A stretch of 64,000 nucleotides of DNA from Clostridium sp. 12(A) (GTDB lineage: Bacteria; Bacillota; Clostridia; Lachnospirales; Lachnospiraceae), in assembly GCA_000526575.1 (NCBI GenBank), contig JAGI01000003.1, forward strand, positions 248,001 through 312,000, written 5' to 3'. This document shows positions 8,744 through 18,748 of the stretch, piece after piece. Every line of letters begins with the position of its first letter. The first letter of the stretch is position 1. The position numbers were made by a program, and so were the translations under genes. The notes beneath the pieces are model-generated. The model saw nothing but the letters and a program-made list of their open reading frames with translations, had not been told where the DNA came from and ran no database searches.

Positions 8744-10269
8744 TCCTGATTTCCTCCTGTTTTCATCATCAGCTTTCCGATTTCTTCTTTTGTGGCACTT
8801 CTGCCGTCAACGATACCGCTTATGGTTCCGCCGCACATCACAAGGATGCTGTCACATAATTCCATGAGCACATCAAGATCCTCACCAACACAGATAACAG
8901 CGGTCCCTTTCTTTTTCTGCTCATTGAGCAGGTTGTAGATGGTGTGGGAGGAATGAATATCGAGTCCGCGAACCGGATATGCCACTAAAAGTACCGATGG
9001 TGCCGATGCAATCTCACGTCCGACTAATACCTTCTGAACATTACCGCCTGACAGCTTTCGTACTGGTATTGAAGTTCCCGGTGTGGCGATTCCAAGCTCA
9101 TGAATCAGCTTTTCTGCCAGTGCCTTTGGGGATCTTCGGTCTGCAAAAAAGGAACGGCCTTTTTTGTAGCTTCGAAGCATAATATTATCCGTTAAATCCA
9201 TGGTACCAACAAGTCCCATACCCAGACGGTCTTCCGGAACAAAGGAAAGCCGGACTCCAGCCTTTGCTATATCGGCTGCGCTCATAACGGTCAGTTCCTT
9301 TTCTCCGCCTTCCGGAGGGTAATAAAGGGCAGAACCTCTGGTGGTTGGAATCAGTCCCGCAATGGCCTCTAAAAGCTCTCTCTGTCCGCTTCCTGCGACG
9401 CCTGCAATTCCAAGAATCTCTCCGCTGTTAGCGACAAAGGTGGCGTTTTCCAAGGTGGTGATCCCTTCCTTGCTTACACAGGTAAGCCCATGTATCTCCA
9501 GTCTTTTTTCCGGGGAAACAGGATCCGGACGTTCTATGTTCAAGCTGACTTTTTTTCCTACCATCATTTCGGTCAAGGATTCTTCTGTCGCTTCTTTTGT
9601 CTCGATGGTACCGATATACTGGCCCTTTCTAAGAACCGATACCCGGTCAGACAAGGTAAGTACTTCATTGAGCTTATGGGTGATGATGATAATGGAATGA
9701 CCTGCTTTTCTCATGTTGCGGAGTACTGCAAAGAGGCGGTCCGCTTCCTGAGGGGTAAGTACTGCCGTAGGCTCATCTAATATAAGGATGTCCACCCCAC
9801 GGTATAACAGCTTAACGATCTCAACGGTCTGCTTCTGGGACACTGACATGGTGTAAATCTTCTGGTCAGGGTCTAAATCAAATCCGTATTTGGCGGTCAG
9901 GCTGTTGATTTTATCGCTGACTGCTTTCCGGTCAAGAAGCTCCTGTCCCGGTAGGCCTAAAATGATGTTTTCCGCAGCAGTAAACACCTCAACCAGCTTA
10001 AAATGCTGGTGAATCATACCAATTCCTAAATCAAAGGAATCCTTGGGAGACCGTATGGATACCTCTTTTCCATTCACCGCAATCTGCCCCTCATCAGGGT
10101 AATAGATTCCGGAAATCATATTCATAAGTGTTGTTTTGCCGCTTCCGTTTTCCCCCAGAATCGAAAGTATTTCTCCTCTCTTTACAGACAGGCAGACTTT
10201 GTCGTTGGCAGTTACCTTGCCAAACCGTTTGGTGATATTTTTCAGTTCAATGGCATAATTATCGTTCAC
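8740..10269 (-). CDS. BMP-type ABC importer, tandem ATP-binding protein
   Basis: About 509 aa with two nucleotide-binding domains in one chain. The first half has Walker A GENGSGKTT, signature SVSQKQ and Walker B LILDEPTAVLTP. The second half has a degenerate P-loop (GVAGSGQRE, no Lys-Ser/Thr) but keeps LSGGNVQK and RGLD. This asymmetry is normal for the ribose/nucleoside-type ATPases. Start: the frame extends to TTG 10326 and ATG 10308, but GTG 10269 has GGAGG 8 nt upstream and gives the family-like N-terminus (NDNYAIELKNITKRFGK). The TTG also lies within the hairpin at 10326-10358, which argues against it. Confidence 0.9.
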   Translation of the reverse strand: MNDNYAIELKNITKRFGKVTANDKVCLSVKRGEILSILGENGSGKTTLMNMISGIYYPDEGQIAVNGKEVSIRSPKDSFDLGIGMIHQHFKLVEVFTAAENIILGLPGQELLDRKAVSDKINSLTAKYGFDLDPDQKIYTMSVSQKQTVEIVKLLYRGVDILILDEPTAVLTPQEADRLFAVLRNMRKAGHSIIIITHKLNEVLTLSDRVSVLRKGQYIGTIETKEATEESLTEMMVGKKVSLNIERPDPVSPEKRLEIHGLTCVSKEGITTLENATFVANSGEILGIAGVAGSGQRELLEAIAGLIPTTRGSALYYPPEGGEKELTVMSAADIAKAGVRLSFVPEDRLGMGLVGTMDLTDNIMLRSYKKGRSFFADRRSPKALAEKLIHELGIATPGTSIPVRKLSGGNVQKVLVGREIASAPSVLLVAYPVRGLDIHSSHTIYNLLNEQKKKGTAVICVGEDLDVLMELCDSILVMCGGTISGIVDGRSATKEEIGKLMMKTGGNQE

Positions 10270-10325
10270 CGGGACATCCTCCGTTTCATTTTTTCCTGCT
10301 TTTCCCATTCCATTCTTTAATAGCA

Positions 10326-10358
10326 AAAAGCGGGGCCAAAATATCTGGCGCCGCTTTT
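10326..10358 (-). terminator. Intercistronic hairpin after the lipoprotein gene (partial terminator)
   Basis: The arms AAAAGCGGGGCCA and TGGCGCCGCTTTT pair over 13 positions with one mismatch around a 7-nt loop. On the minus strand the stem ends in a run of five T. It sits between the abundant binding-protein gene and the ATPase gene, where partial termination would keep lipoprotein levels above transporter levels. Confidence 0.6.
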
Positions 10359-10385
10359 AAGCCTGACTCATTTCCGTCTGAGCAT

Positions 10386-11645
10386 TTATTTATCAATGGT
10401 AGTAATACCATCAATTAAGATATCAAATGCCGGTGCAGAACCGAATTCAGACTCATGGAAATATCCATTGGATACGTATTCCACGTCACTTCCATCCTTT
10501 TTATAGGTTTCAAGCTTTTTGCCGCCTACTGTAAAAGTAGAAGTATCAAATACGTGAAGGGTTCCTGCCTTAATGGCATCTTCTGTTTCTTTTACCTTCT
10601 CTTCTGTACCAGGAGCTATTGCATCCTTATTCAGTTCGGTAATGGAAACAGCTCCGTCCTTGTAGCCCTGGCACCAGTCTGTGTCAATGGCCTTGCCGTC
10701 AATCACACTCTGTACTGCATAGGTCACGTATGGAGCCCAGTTAATGGAGGCTGAAGTAAGTGCAGTCTTAGGAGCCGTTGCAAGCATGGAGATGTTATAG
10801 CCTACGTCTGGAACGCCGGCTGCTTCACAAGCAACAGGAGCGCCTGTGGTATCTGCATGCTGGCTGATTAATACACAGCCATTGGAAATCAAAGCATCTG
10901 CTGCTTCTTTTTCCAGATCAAAGCTTCCCCAGCTGTTGGTATACTTAACTTCCATGGTAGCCTGCGGACATACGGAACGTACGCCAAGGAAGAAGGAAGT
11001 ATAACCGCTGATTACCTCTGCATATGGATAAGCGCCTACATAACCGATCTTTACTGCGTCTTCTTTTACTTTTCCATCCTGAATCATCTGGTTTAACTTA
11101 AGTCCAGCTACGACACCGGATACATAACGGGATTCATATACGTTAGTAAAATAATTATGCATATTGCTTAAGCCGCTTAATTTTGCCTGATATCCGGTTG
11201 CATGACAGAACTGAACCTCTGGATATTCTTTTGCAGCTTCTATAATATAGGATTCGTAACCAAAGCTGTTGGCAAAAATGATGTTGCAGCCCTGATCCGC
11301 AAGATCCATAGCCGCATCTTTTGCACTCTCGTCTTCTGGAACGTTCCATTTTACAATGATCTGGTCATCAGATAAGCCAAGGGCTTTCTTCATATCCAGG
11401 GCACCATTGTAATGAGCGGCTGTGTAGCTCTCGTTCTCATCGCCGATGTAAATAAATCCTACCTTTAAATCTTCTTTGGCGACTTTGCCTTTTGGGTCAG
11501 CAGCTTCTGTTTTACCAGCTTCTGTTGCCTGACCTTCTGCTTTTGTTGTAGCTGTAGCGGATGGGGAACCGGAGTTACCGCAGGCGGTTAATGACAGAGC
11601 CATAAGTCCTGCCAGAGCCAGACCAACCAACTTCTTTGATTTCAT
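10386..11645 (-). CDS. BMP family (PnrA-like) substrate-binding lipoprotein
   Basis: 419 aa. The N-terminus MKSKKLVGLALAGLMALS leads to a lipobox LTAC, so it is exported and lipid-anchored. A Ser/Thr/Ala-rich linker precedes the BMP domain (KVGFIYIGDENESYTAAHYN, IIFANSFGYESYI, VKIGYVGAYPYAEVISGYTS). It captures the substrate for the two permeases and the tandem ATPase downstream; characterised relatives (PnrA, BmpA/NupN) bind purine nucleosides. It is first in the operon with a near-consensus promoter, which fits a binding protein made in excess. Start ATG at 11645 with GAGGA upstream. Confidence 0.93.
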   Translation of the reverse strand: MKSKKLVGLALAGLMALSLTACGNSGSPSATATTKAEGQATEAGKTEAADPKGKVAKEDLKVGFIYIGDENESYTAAHYNGALDMKKALGLSDDQIIVKWNVPEDESAKDAAMDLADQGCNIIFANSFGYESYIIEAAKEYPEVQFCHATGYQAKLSGLSNMHNYFTNVYESRYVSGVVAGLKLNQMIQDGKVKEDAVKIGYVGAYPYAEVISGYTSFFLGVRSVCPQATMEVKYTNSWGSFDLEKEAADALISNGCVLISQHADTTGAPVACEAAGVPDVGYNISMLATAPKTALTSASINWAPYVTYAVQSVIDGKAIDTDWCQGYKDGAVSITELNKDAIAPGTEEKVKETEDAIKAGTLHVFDTSTFTVGGKKLETYKKDGSDVEYVSNGYFHESEFGSAPAFDILIDGITTIDK

Positions 11646-11715
11646 AACTAATCCTCCTCAAACGTGTGCGCTTTGGTGTTGTTAACCTCTATAAATTGCA
11701 AAATTTACATTACCC

Positions 11716-11743
11716 AGTATAACATCGTTTTAAGGCTTGTCAA
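11716..11743 (-). promoter_or_regulatory. Strong sigma-A promoter for the BMP transporter operon
   Basis: Minus strand: TTGACA (11738-11743), a 16-nt spacer, TATACT (11716-11721). The transcript would start near 11709, giving a leader of about 64 nt in which I see no riboswitch-like fold. Confidence 0.8.
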
Positions 11744-12060
11744 TAAGAAAAATGTCATTTTTTACACTATTTCTTTCCACCATAAGCGGGCTTAATTATC
11801 ATTAATAAGCGGCTATTATAGTATGGTGTTTTTTAACCTTTTTCATCATATTTTTCCCATTTTTCTTTTTCGATAAAAATGAAAAGCAAATGGTATAATA
11901 TAATAGAAGAAATACCATCCACTTCCATATAAATATAATCCACCCAAAAAATTTCCACTTAATTATTTTAGTTTTTTATGTTTGGCTCTGGATTTTTTTT
12001 TTGAATAGGTGTATAATCACTTTTTTGAAAACATCCCCATACCATCACCACAGAAGGAGG
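11744..12060. other. Gene-free divergent intergenic region between the BMP operon and pyrG
   Basis: An AT-rich region with no convincing reading frame. It holds the pyrG promoter near its right end. I looked for a pyrG-type attenuator (GGG start with a downstream hairpin and T run) in the short leader 12018-12070 and did not see one. Confidence 0.5.
11988..12017 (+). promoter_or_regulatory. Probable pyrG promoter
   Basis: TATAAT at 12012-12017 preceded by GTG; the best -35 candidate is a weak CTGGAT at 11988-11993 with an 18-nt spacer. It lies 54 bp upstream of the pyrG start. Confidence 0.5.
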
Positions 12061-12070
12061 TTACACTGTT

Positions 12071-13675
12071 ATGTCAGTGAAATACGTATTTGTCACCGGA
12101 GGCGTTGTGTCCGGACTTGGCAAAGGTATTACCGCAGCATCGCTTGGTCGACTGTTAAAAGCCCGAGGCTATAAAGTCACCATGCAGAAATTCGATCCTT
12201 ATATCAATATTGATCCAGGTACCATGAATCCCGTTCAGCATGGAGAAGTTTTCGTGACAGAAGATGGAGTAGAAACAGATTTAGATCTTGGACACTACGA
12301 ACGTTTTATCGATGAGAGCCTGACCAAAAATTCCAACGTTACAACTGGTAAGGTTTATTGGACCGTATTGACCCGCGAACGACGGGGAGACTTCGGGGGA
12401 GGCACCGTACAGGTTATCCCTCATATTACCGACGAAATAAAAAGCCGTTTTCACCACAATCACAATTCCTCTGAAACAGAAATTGCTATCATAGAAGTAG
12501 GCGGAACGGTAGGCGACATCGAAAGCCAGCCTTTCTTAGAGGCAATCCGCCAATTCCAACATGAAGTAGGCCGCGAGAATGCAATGCTGATCCACGTGAC
12601 CCTGGTTCCATATCTGAAAGTTTCCGAAGAACTAAAAACCAAACCGACCCAGGCCAGTGTAAAAGACTTACAGGGAATGGGTATCCAGCCCGACATCATT
12701 GTATGCCGTTCCGAACAGCCCCTTGATGACGGAATCCGAAGCAAAATCGCACAATTCTGTAATGTTCCCAAGACTCACGTAATCCAGAACCTGGATGTTG
12801 AGGTATTATATGAACTTCCCCTTGTTATGGAAGAAGAACATCTGGCTCAGGTCGCATGTGAGTGTTTAAAGCTCCCATGTCCTACTCCTGATTTAGCAGA
12901 ATGGGCTGCCATGATTGATAACTGGAAGCATCCGGAAAAGGAAGTGACCATTGCATTAGTAGGCAAATACATTCAGCTTCATGACGCTTATATTTCCGTT
13001 GTCGAGGCATTAAAACACGGCGGCGTATATAACCGTGCCGACGTTACCATTAAATGGGTGGATTCTGAACTCGTGACCAATGAGAATGCAGATGAATTAT
13101 TCAGCGATGTCAATGGTATTCTTGTTCCGGGAGGCTTTGGTAGCCGTGGAATCGAAGGAAAGATTTCTTCCATACAATATGCCCGCGAACATAACATACC
13201 ATTCCTTGGCATTTGTCTTGGCATGCAGATGGCCATTGTAGAATTTGCCCGCAATGTAGTCGGTTTTGCCGATGCTCATACCTCAGAGCTTGATATGGAT
13301 ACCACACATCCCGTGATTCATTTAATGCCAGACCAGAATGATATTGAAGATATTGGCGGAACTCTTCGTCTCGGTTCTTATCCTTGTGTTCTGGACAAGT
13401 CCTCCAAATCCTTTGAGGTGTATGGAGAAGAACTGATTCACGAACGCCACAGACATCGTTATGAGGTAAATAACGATTACCGTGAAGATTTAACAAAAGC
13501 TGGAATGAAGCTTTCCGGTATCTCTCCAGATGGACGAATCGTAGAGATGGTAGAAATCCCGGCTCACCCATGGTTCGTAGCGACCCAGGCTCACCCAGAA
13601 TTTAAATCAAGACCAAACAGACCTCACCCGCTGTTCCGTGATTTCATCAAGGCAGCTGTTGAAAATAAAAAATAA
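12071..13675 (+). CDS. pyrG: CTP synthase
   Basis: 534 aa, full length. It converts UTP to CTP with ATP and glutamine in the cytosol. The N-terminal synthetase domain begins [20 protein letters not shown], with the nucleotide-binding loop and later [15 protein letters not shown]. The C-terminal class I glutaminase has the nucleophile elbow GICLGMQ (Cys382) and the His508/Glu510 pair in HPEF. GGAGG lies about 10 nt upstream of the ATG. It is monocistronic between its promoter and the hairpin at 13687-13732. Confidence 0.98.
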   Translation: MSVKYVFVTGGVVSGLGKGITAASLGRLLKARGYKVTMQKFDPYINIDPGTMNPVQHGEVFVTEDGVETDLDLGHYERFIDESLTKNSNVTTGKVYWTVLTRERRGDFGGGTVQVIPHITDEIKSRFHHNHNSSETEIAIIEVGGTVGDIESQPFLEAIRQFQHEVGRENAMLIHVTLVPYLKVSEELKTKPTQASVKDLQGMGIQPDIIVCRSEQPLDDGIRSKIAQFCNVPKTHVIQNLDVEVLYELPLVMEEEHLAQVACECLKLPCPTPDLAEWAAMIDNWKHPEKEVTIALVGKYIQLHDAYISVVEALKHGGVYNRADVTIKWVDSELVTNENADELFSDVNGILVPGGFGSRGIEGKISSIQYAREHNIPFLGICLGMQMAIVEFARNVVGFADAHTSELDMDTTHPVIHLMPDQNDIEDIGGTLRLGSYPCVLDKSSKSFEVYGEELIHERHRHRYEVNNDYREDLTKAGMKLSGISPDGRIVEMVEIPAHPWFVATQAHPEFKSRPNRPHPLFRDFIKAAVENKK

Positions 13676-13686
13676 TGACACCGAAC

Positions 13687-13732
13687 GATGGAGTTCAGGT
13701 TCTTACTTAGAATCTGGCTCCATTTTTATTTT
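13687..13732 (+). terminator. Rho-independent terminator of pyrG
   Basis: The stem is built from ATGGAG and CTCCAT arms extended by imperfect pairing (CAGGTTCT with AGAATCTGG), followed by TTTTTATTTT. It starts 12 bp after the pyrG stop. Confidence 0.75.
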
Positions 13733-13780
13733 GCGAAAATAAGAATTTACTTTAAATTATTATTTTCTTTTATTTTTTTC

Positions 13781-13808
13781 TTGCACTTTTCTCATCTTCT
13801 GCTATAAT
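13781..13808 (+). promoter_or_regulatory. Sigma-A promoter for the liv operon
   Basis: TTGCAC (13781-13786), a 16-nt spacer, TATAAT (13803-13808). The leader to the first gene is about 63 nt. Confidence 0.75.
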
Positions 13809-13878
13809 AATATGCAACGTGTGTCCGCAGGGAAGACAGTTGTACTCATAGGAGATACACATAAGGAGGATATGTATT

Positions 13879-15060
13879 ATGAAATTGAAAAAAGTTTTTG
13901 CACTTACTCTTGCTGCTTGCTTAAGCGCTTCTCTTGTTGCCGGCTGCAGCAGCTCAGGTTCCTCAGGATCTTCAAACAGCGGCGAAAAGGTTGTAAAAAT
14001 CGGTGTATTTGAGCCAACCACCGGAGAAAACGGCGGCGGCGGCTTCCAGGAAGTCTTAGGCGTTCGTTACGCCAACCAGGTTCACCCAACCGTGAAGATC
14101 GGTGGAGAGGACTATAAAGTTGTATTAGTGGAAGTAGATAATAAATCCGATAAAACAGAGGCTGTCAATGCAGCACAGAAGCTTGTAAGCCAGAAGGTTT
14201 CTGCTGTTATCGGAAGCTATGGTTCCGGTGTTTCCATTGCCGCCGGACAGATCTTTGCAGATGCCAAGATTCCGGCAATCGGCGCTTCCTGTACGAATCC
14301 ACAGGTTACCCAGGGAAATGACTATTACTTCCGTGTATGCTTCTTAGATCCCTTCCAGGGAACGGTTATGGCAAACTATGCCAATGATAACGGAGCAAAG
14401 AAGGCAGCCATTATTACACAGCTTGGAGATGATTACTCTTCCGGACTTGGTTCTTTCTTTAAAACCTCCTTTACAAAGCTTGGCGGTACTGTAGTAAGTG
14501 AAGAACAGTTCCAGACTAACCAGACAGACTTTAAAGCAATCCTTACAAACATTAAGGCGCAGAACCCTGACATTATCTTCGCTCCTTCTTCTATTACAAC
14601 AGCTCCTTTAATCATCAAGCAGGCCCGTGAGCTTGGAATCACAGCTACCATTGCTGCTGGTGATACCTGGGAGAACTCAACAGTTATCGAGAATGCAGGA
14701 ACCTCCGCGGACGGAATCGTTCTTTCTACTTTCTTTGACGAAGCAGAGCCAGCCAACGACGAAGCTGCTTCCTTTATCTCTGGTTTCAAAACTTACTTAA
14801 AGGAACAGAAGCAGGATGAGATCATTCCAGCCGTATCTGCTCTTGGCTATGACGCTTACTTAAGCGCATGTAAGGCAATTGAAACCGCTGGTACTACCGA
14901 TGGCGAAAAGATTAAAGAGGCTTTAAAGGGAGTATCCATTGAAGGCGTTACCGGTAATATCTCCTTTGACGAGAACGGAGATGCTAAAAAGGATATGGCA
15001 TTTATTAAGACTGTTGAGAACGGAAAATTCAAATTCCTGACAACAACTACCGTAAAATAA
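13879..15060 (+). CDS. livJ: Branched-chain amino-acid-type ABC transporter substrate-binding lipoprotein
   Basis: 393 aa. The signal peptide MKLKKVFALTLAACLSASL ends in a lipobox LVAGC, then a Ser/Gly linker. The Peripla_BP_6 fold is indicated by VKIGVFEPTTGENGGGGFQE, AVIGSYGSGVSIAAGQIFAD, IPAIGASCTNPQVT and the periodic hydrophobic strands. It delivers substrate, probably Leu/Ile/Val or a related amino acid or amide, to LivHM. AAGGAGG lies 10 nt before the ATG. It is first in a five-gene liv operon, with a 122-bp gap before livH that allows differential expression. Confidence 0.92.
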   Translation: MKLKKVFALTLAACLSASLVAGCSSSGSSGSSNSGEKVVKIGVFEPTTGENGGGGFQEVLGVRYANQVHPTVKIGGEDYKVVLVEVDNKSDKTEAVNAAQKLVSQKVSAVIGSYGSGVSIAAGQIFADAKIPAIGASCTNPQVTQGNDYYFRVCFLDPFQGTVMANYANDNGAKKAAIITQLGDDYSSGLGSFFKTSFTKLGGTVVSEEQFQTNQTDFKAILTNIKAQNPDIIFAPSSITTAPLIIKQARELGITATIAAGDTWENSTVIENAGTSADGIVLSTFFDEAEPANDEAASFISGFKTYLKEQKQDEIIPAVSALGYDAYLSACKAIETAGTTDGEKIKEALKGVSIEGVTGNISFDENGDAKKDMAFIKTVENGKFKFLTTTTVK

Positions 15061-15182
15061 CAAATTACATCGCAATGATGCAAACATCACCGGATGAGTG
15101 GGGACGCATTTCCTTCCCCACTCGTTCCATTTGTAACGGATACCTTTTCCACATACTTCACAGATAGGAGGCTTTTCGCCAC

Positions 15183-16064
15183 ATGAGTCTTTCAACCTTT
15201 TTACAGCAGTGCCTGACCGGTATTTCCCTTGGCGGTGCATATGCTCTCATAGCCATTGGCTATACGCTGGTTTACGGAATCCTTCGCCTCATCAACTTCG
15301 CCCATGGCGATATTTTTATGATGGCAGGCTATTTCATGATCTTTGCCATGGCAAGTTTTCCATGGTTCATTTCCATTCCACTGGTGCTCTTCATCACCGT
15401 TGTTCTTGGTGTTTCCATTGAACGGGTCGCTTACCGCCCCCTTCGTTCCGCTCCAAGAATGTCTGTTATGATTTCAGCCATTGGTGTTTCCTACCTCCTG
15501 CAAAATCTTGCTACATACTTATTTACTGCCCTTCCAAAGGGATATCCTGAACTTCCTGTCTTAAAGAAGATTTATCAGATCGGAGGTCTTTCTGCTTCCT
15601 TCGTTACCTTCTTAACACCGGTCCTTACTCTCATTATTGTGTATGTTCTTATGGTCCTGATCAACAAAACAAAGATCGGAATGGCAATGCGTGCTGTGGC
15701 AAAGGATTACGATACTGCCTCTTTAATGGGAATCAAGATTAATCGGATCATTACCTTTACCTTTGCAATCGGTTCTCTTTTAGCTGCTGTCGGCTCTATC
15801 CTCTATTTTACAGACCGTATGACCGTGTTCCCATTCTCCGGCTCCCTGCCGGGCTTAAAGTGCTTCGTAGCTGCGGTATTCGGAGGAATCGGCAGCATTC
15901 CAGGTGCCGTCATCGGAGGCTTTATCCTGGGACTTGGAGAAACTGCCCTGGTTGCAACCGGGTATTCCACCTTCAGCGATGCATTTACCTTTGTTCTGTT
16001 AATAGCCATTCTCCTGATCAAACCTACTGGCTTGTTCGGTGAGAAAACAACCGATAAAGTGTGA
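15183..16064 (+). CDS. livH: Branched-chain amino-acid ABC transporter permease LivH
   Basis: 293 aa with about 8 membrane segments. It opens LQQCLTGISLGGAYALIAIG and continues with GYTLVYGILRLINFAHGD, the hallmark of LivH-type permeases. The coupling region is MRAVAKDYDTASLMGI. It forms the membrane pore with LivM. GGAGG lies about 11 nt before the ATG. Confidence 0.95.
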   Translation: MSLSTFLQQCLTGISLGGAYALIAIGYTLVYGILRLINFAHGDIFMMAGYFMIFAMASFPWFISIPLVLFITVVLGVSIERVAYRPLRSAPRMSVMISAIGVSYLLQNLATYLFTALPKGYPELPVLKKIYQIGGLSASFVTFLTPVLTLIIVYVLMVLINKTKIGMAMRAVAKDYDTASLMGIKINRIITFTFAIGSLLAAVGSILYFTDRMTVFPFSGSLPGLKCFVAAVFGGIGSIPGAVIGGFILGLGETALVATGYSTFSDAFTFVLLIAILLIKPTGLFGEKTTDKV

Positions 16065-16074
16065 GGTGTCTTTT

Positions 16075-17178
16075 ATGAAGAAAAAAGCAGTATCCAAAAA
16101 CAGACTCTATACTCTGATTGCCCTTTTATTTGTCATTGGAATCCTGGGTATTTTACAGGCTAACAGTGCTCAGTACAGCTATCAGATTTCCATTCTGGAA
16201 CGAAGTGCCATCTATGCGGTGGTCGCTGTTTCCATGAACTTACTCACCGGATTTACCGGACTCTTTTCCTTGGGCCAGGCCGGATTCATGGCAATCGGTG
16301 CTTATACGGTTGCTATACTGACAATCCCTGTAGACAACCGTGCAAGCGTTTATTATGTAGACGGAATCGCACCAGCCATTGCAAATCTCCAGTGCCCCTT
16401 CTGGCTGGCACTCATTTTAGCAGGAGTTTTTTCTGCTGCCATTGCTGCCTTAATCGGAATTCCGGTACTTCGTTTAAAAAGTGATTATTTAGCCATTGCT
16501 ACCCTTGGTTTTTCTGAGATCATCCGTGCGGTAATTTCTGCCCCACAGTTAAATAAAATCACCAATGGTTCTTATGGACTTAAGAATATCCCAGGCTTTC
16601 CAAACCTGTTTGTGGCCTTTGGCTTATGTGCCCTCTGCATCCTTCTTATGGTGCTTTTGATTAATTCCTCTTATGGCCGTGCATTTAAGGCTCTTCGTGA
16701 GGATGAGGTGGCTGCTCAGGCTATGGGACTTAACTTATTCCGTTACAAAGAGCTGGCTTTTGTAATTTCCTCCTTCTTTACAGGAGTTGGCGGAGGTCTT
16801 CTTGCTATATTCATGCGCTCCATTGATTCTAAGACCTTCTCCATTAATTTGACCTACGACATTCTTCTTATTGTCGTTCTTGGTGGAATCGGAAGTATTA
16901 CCGGAAGCGTCATCGGCGCATTTTTAGTTACTGCTGGAAGAGAATGGCTTCGATTCTTTGACAATCCTCTTACCATTGGAGGCATTGACATTCCTCTGTT
17001 CCGTTCCGGCTTTCGTATGGTCATCTTCTCCATTCTTCTTATGGCAGTGGTGCTCTTCTACCGCCGTGGAATCATGGGAAGCAATGAGTTTTCATGGGAA
17101 GGCCTTGGAAGGCTGATTCGCAGCATTCCAGACAGATTAAAGAAGAAAAATAAAACACATAAGGGGGAAAACATATAA
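16075..17178 (+). CDS. livM: Branched-chain amino-acid ABC transporter permease LivM
   Basis: 367 aa with about 8-9 membrane segments. LivM signatures: SMNLLTGFTGLFSLGQAGFM near the N-terminus and ALREDEVAAQAMGLN in the coupling region. The frame is open back to 16039 inside livH, but GAGGTG lies about 9 nt before the ATG at 16075, which gives a basic MKKKAVSKNR start and a 10-bp gap to livH. The stop (TAA) shares one base with the ATG of livG, so the genes are tightly coupled. Confidence 0.94.
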   Translation: MKKKAVSKNRLYTLIALLFVIGILGILQANSAQYSYQISILERSAIYAVVAVSMNLLTGFTGLFSLGQAGFMAIGAYTVAILTIPVDNRASVYYVDGIAPAIANLQCPFWLALILAGVFSAAIAALIGIPVLRLKSDYLAIATLGFSEIIRAVISAPQLNKITNGSYGLKNIPGFPNLFVAFGLCALCILLMVLLINSSYGRAFKALREDEVAAQAMGLNLFRYKELAFVISSFFTGVGGGLLAIFMRSIDSKTFSINLTYDILLIVVLGGIGSITGSVIGAFLVTAGREWLRFFDNPLTIGGIDIPLFRSGFRMVIFSILLMAVVLFYRRGIMGSNEFSWEGLGRLIRSIPDRLKKKNKTHKGENI

Positions 17179-18044
17179 TGTCAGCGGAAGCAAAAACTCC
17201 AGTCAATGTCCTCCATATGGAGGATGTTACCATGCAGTTTGGCGGCGTAGTAGCTGTCAACGGACTCACCCTTGATGTAAACCAGGGCGAAATCGTGGCA
17301 CTCATTGGTCCTAACGGTGCTGGAAAAACAACTGCCTTTAACTGTGTTACCGGTATTTATGAGCCTACCTTTGGTAAGGTTGATTTTATGGGAGAGACCA
17401 TTCTCTCTAATACTCCCAAGGGAAAAGCGGCGAAAACATACTTGGGTGAAATAACTCCCAGACCGATTACCATTATCAGAAATACACCGGATAAGATTAC
17501 CCAGAAGGGTATTGCCAGAACCTTTCAGAACATTCGTCTCTTTGGGCAGCTTACTGTATTTGACAATGTTCTTATTGCAAAGCATATGCGGGCCAGACAA
17601 AATGTGTTTTCCGCCACTCTTCGTTTAAACCGCAAGGAGGAAGAGCGGATGCGGGCAGAAGCCACCGCTCTTTTGGAGGAGCAGAATCTTCTCCACTTAA
17701 AGGATGAGATTGCCTCTTCTCTCCCTTACGGTCTGCAAAGACGTCTGGAGATTGCAAGAGCTCTGGCTACCGAGCCAAAGTTTCTTCTCCTTGATGAGCC
17801 TGCGGCTGGTATGAATCCGCAGGAGACCCAGGAGCTTACCGATTTTATCAAGCAGATCCGGGACACCTATCATTTGACTGTATTTATGATTGAACACCAT
17901 ATGGATCTGGTCATGCAGATCTCAGACCGAATCTATGTACTGGATTTTGGAAAACTGATTGCACAGGGAACACCGGATGAAATCCAGAACAACGAACGGG
18001 TTATTGAAGCATATCTGGGGGTGAGTGACGATGCTGAAGATTGA
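17178..18044 (+). CDS. livG: Branched-chain amino-acid ABC transporter ATP-binding protein LivG
   Basis: 288 aa. Walker A GPNGAGKTT, Q-loop in GIARTFQNIRLF, signature LPYGLQRRLEIARAL and Walker B FLLLDEPAAGMNP, followed by the LivG-type MIEHHMDLVM. An insertion around residues 75-100 (GKAAKTYLGEITPRPITIIR) makes it about 30 residues longer than the E. coli protein, as in other Clostridia. It works as a heterodimer with LivF. It overlaps livM by one base and livF by 14 bases. Confidence 0.95.
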   Translation: MSAEAKTPVNVLHMEDVTMQFGGVVAVNGLTLDVNQGEIVALIGPNGAGKTTAFNCVTGIYEPTFGKVDFMGETILSNTPKGKAAKTYLGEITPRPITIIRNTPDKITQKGIARTFQNIRLFGQLTVFDNVLIAKHMRARQNVFSATLRLNRKEEERMRAEATALLEEQNLLHLKDEIASSLPYGLQRRLEIARALATEPKFLLLDEPAAGMNPQETQELTDFIKQIRDTYHLTVFMIEHHMDLVMQISDRIYVLDFGKLIAQGTPDEIQNNERVIEAYLGVSDDAED

Positions 18045-18741
18045 GAATTTAAAAGTGAACTACGGGGGCATTGAAGCCGTAAAGGGCATTTCCTTTGAAG
18101 TGCCGGATAAAAGCATTGTAACCCTGATCGGTGCCAACGGCGCCGGAAAGAGTACCACGCTCCGCTCCATTGTAGGCCTTGTAAAGCCTTCTGCCGGAAG
18201 CAGTATTACTCTTGATGGAGAAGAGCTCATCGGACTTGATACTACACAGGTCGTATCCAAGGGCATTGCTCTAGTGCCGGAAGGCCGTCATGTGTTTCCC
18301 GATATGACCGTACTTGAAAACATTAAGATCGGGGCTTATTTAAGAAACGACAGTCTGGAAGACGATATCAACTGGGTCTACAGCCTGTTTCCAAGGTTAA
18401 AGGAACGAAGCTGGCAGCTCTCCGGAACCTTATCCGGCGGTGAGCAGCAGATGCTTGCAGTTGCAAGAGCCTTAATGAGCCACCCCAGAATCCTCATGAT
18501 GGATGAACCTTCCCTTGGATTGGCACCTCTTATCGTTAAGGACTTGTTCTCCATTATCAAGGAAATCAATAAAAAGGGCGTGACCGTACTTTTAATCGAA
18601 CAGAATGCCAATATGGCCCTTCACACGGCTGATATCGGATATGTACTGGAAACCGGAAGAATCACCTTATCCGGTGCGGGTAAAGAGCTTCTGGCTGACG
18701 AATCCGTGAAAGCAGCTTACCTTGGTAAAAAGAAACATTAA
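18031..18741 (+). CDS. livF: Branched-chain amino-acid ABC transporter ATP-binding protein LivF
   Basis: 236 aa. Walker A GANGAGKST, LivF-type GRHVFPDMTVLENI, signature LSGGEQQMLAVARAL, Walker B ILMMDEPSLGLAP. The GTG at 18025 is in frame, but the ATG at 18031 has GGGGG about 9 nt upstream and gives the usual MLKIENLKVNYGGIE start. Last gene of the liv operon; a strong terminator follows. Confidence 0.95.
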   Translation: MLKIENLKVNYGGIEAVKGISFEVPDKSIVTLIGANGAGKSTTLRSIVGLVKPSAGSSITLDGEELIGLDTTQVVSKGIALVPEGRHVFPDMTVLENIKIGAYLRNDSLEDDINWVYSLFPRLKERSWQLSGTLSGGEQQMLAVARALMSHPRILMMDEPSLGLAPLIVKDLFSIIKEINKKGVTVLLIEQNANMALHTADIGYVLETGRITLSGAGKELLADESVKAAYLGKKKH

Positions 18742-18748
18742 TCATAAG

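Noticed and set aside
12018..12070. Possible pyrG attenuation leader
   Set aside because: No hairpin with a T run and no GGG-type start region in the leader.
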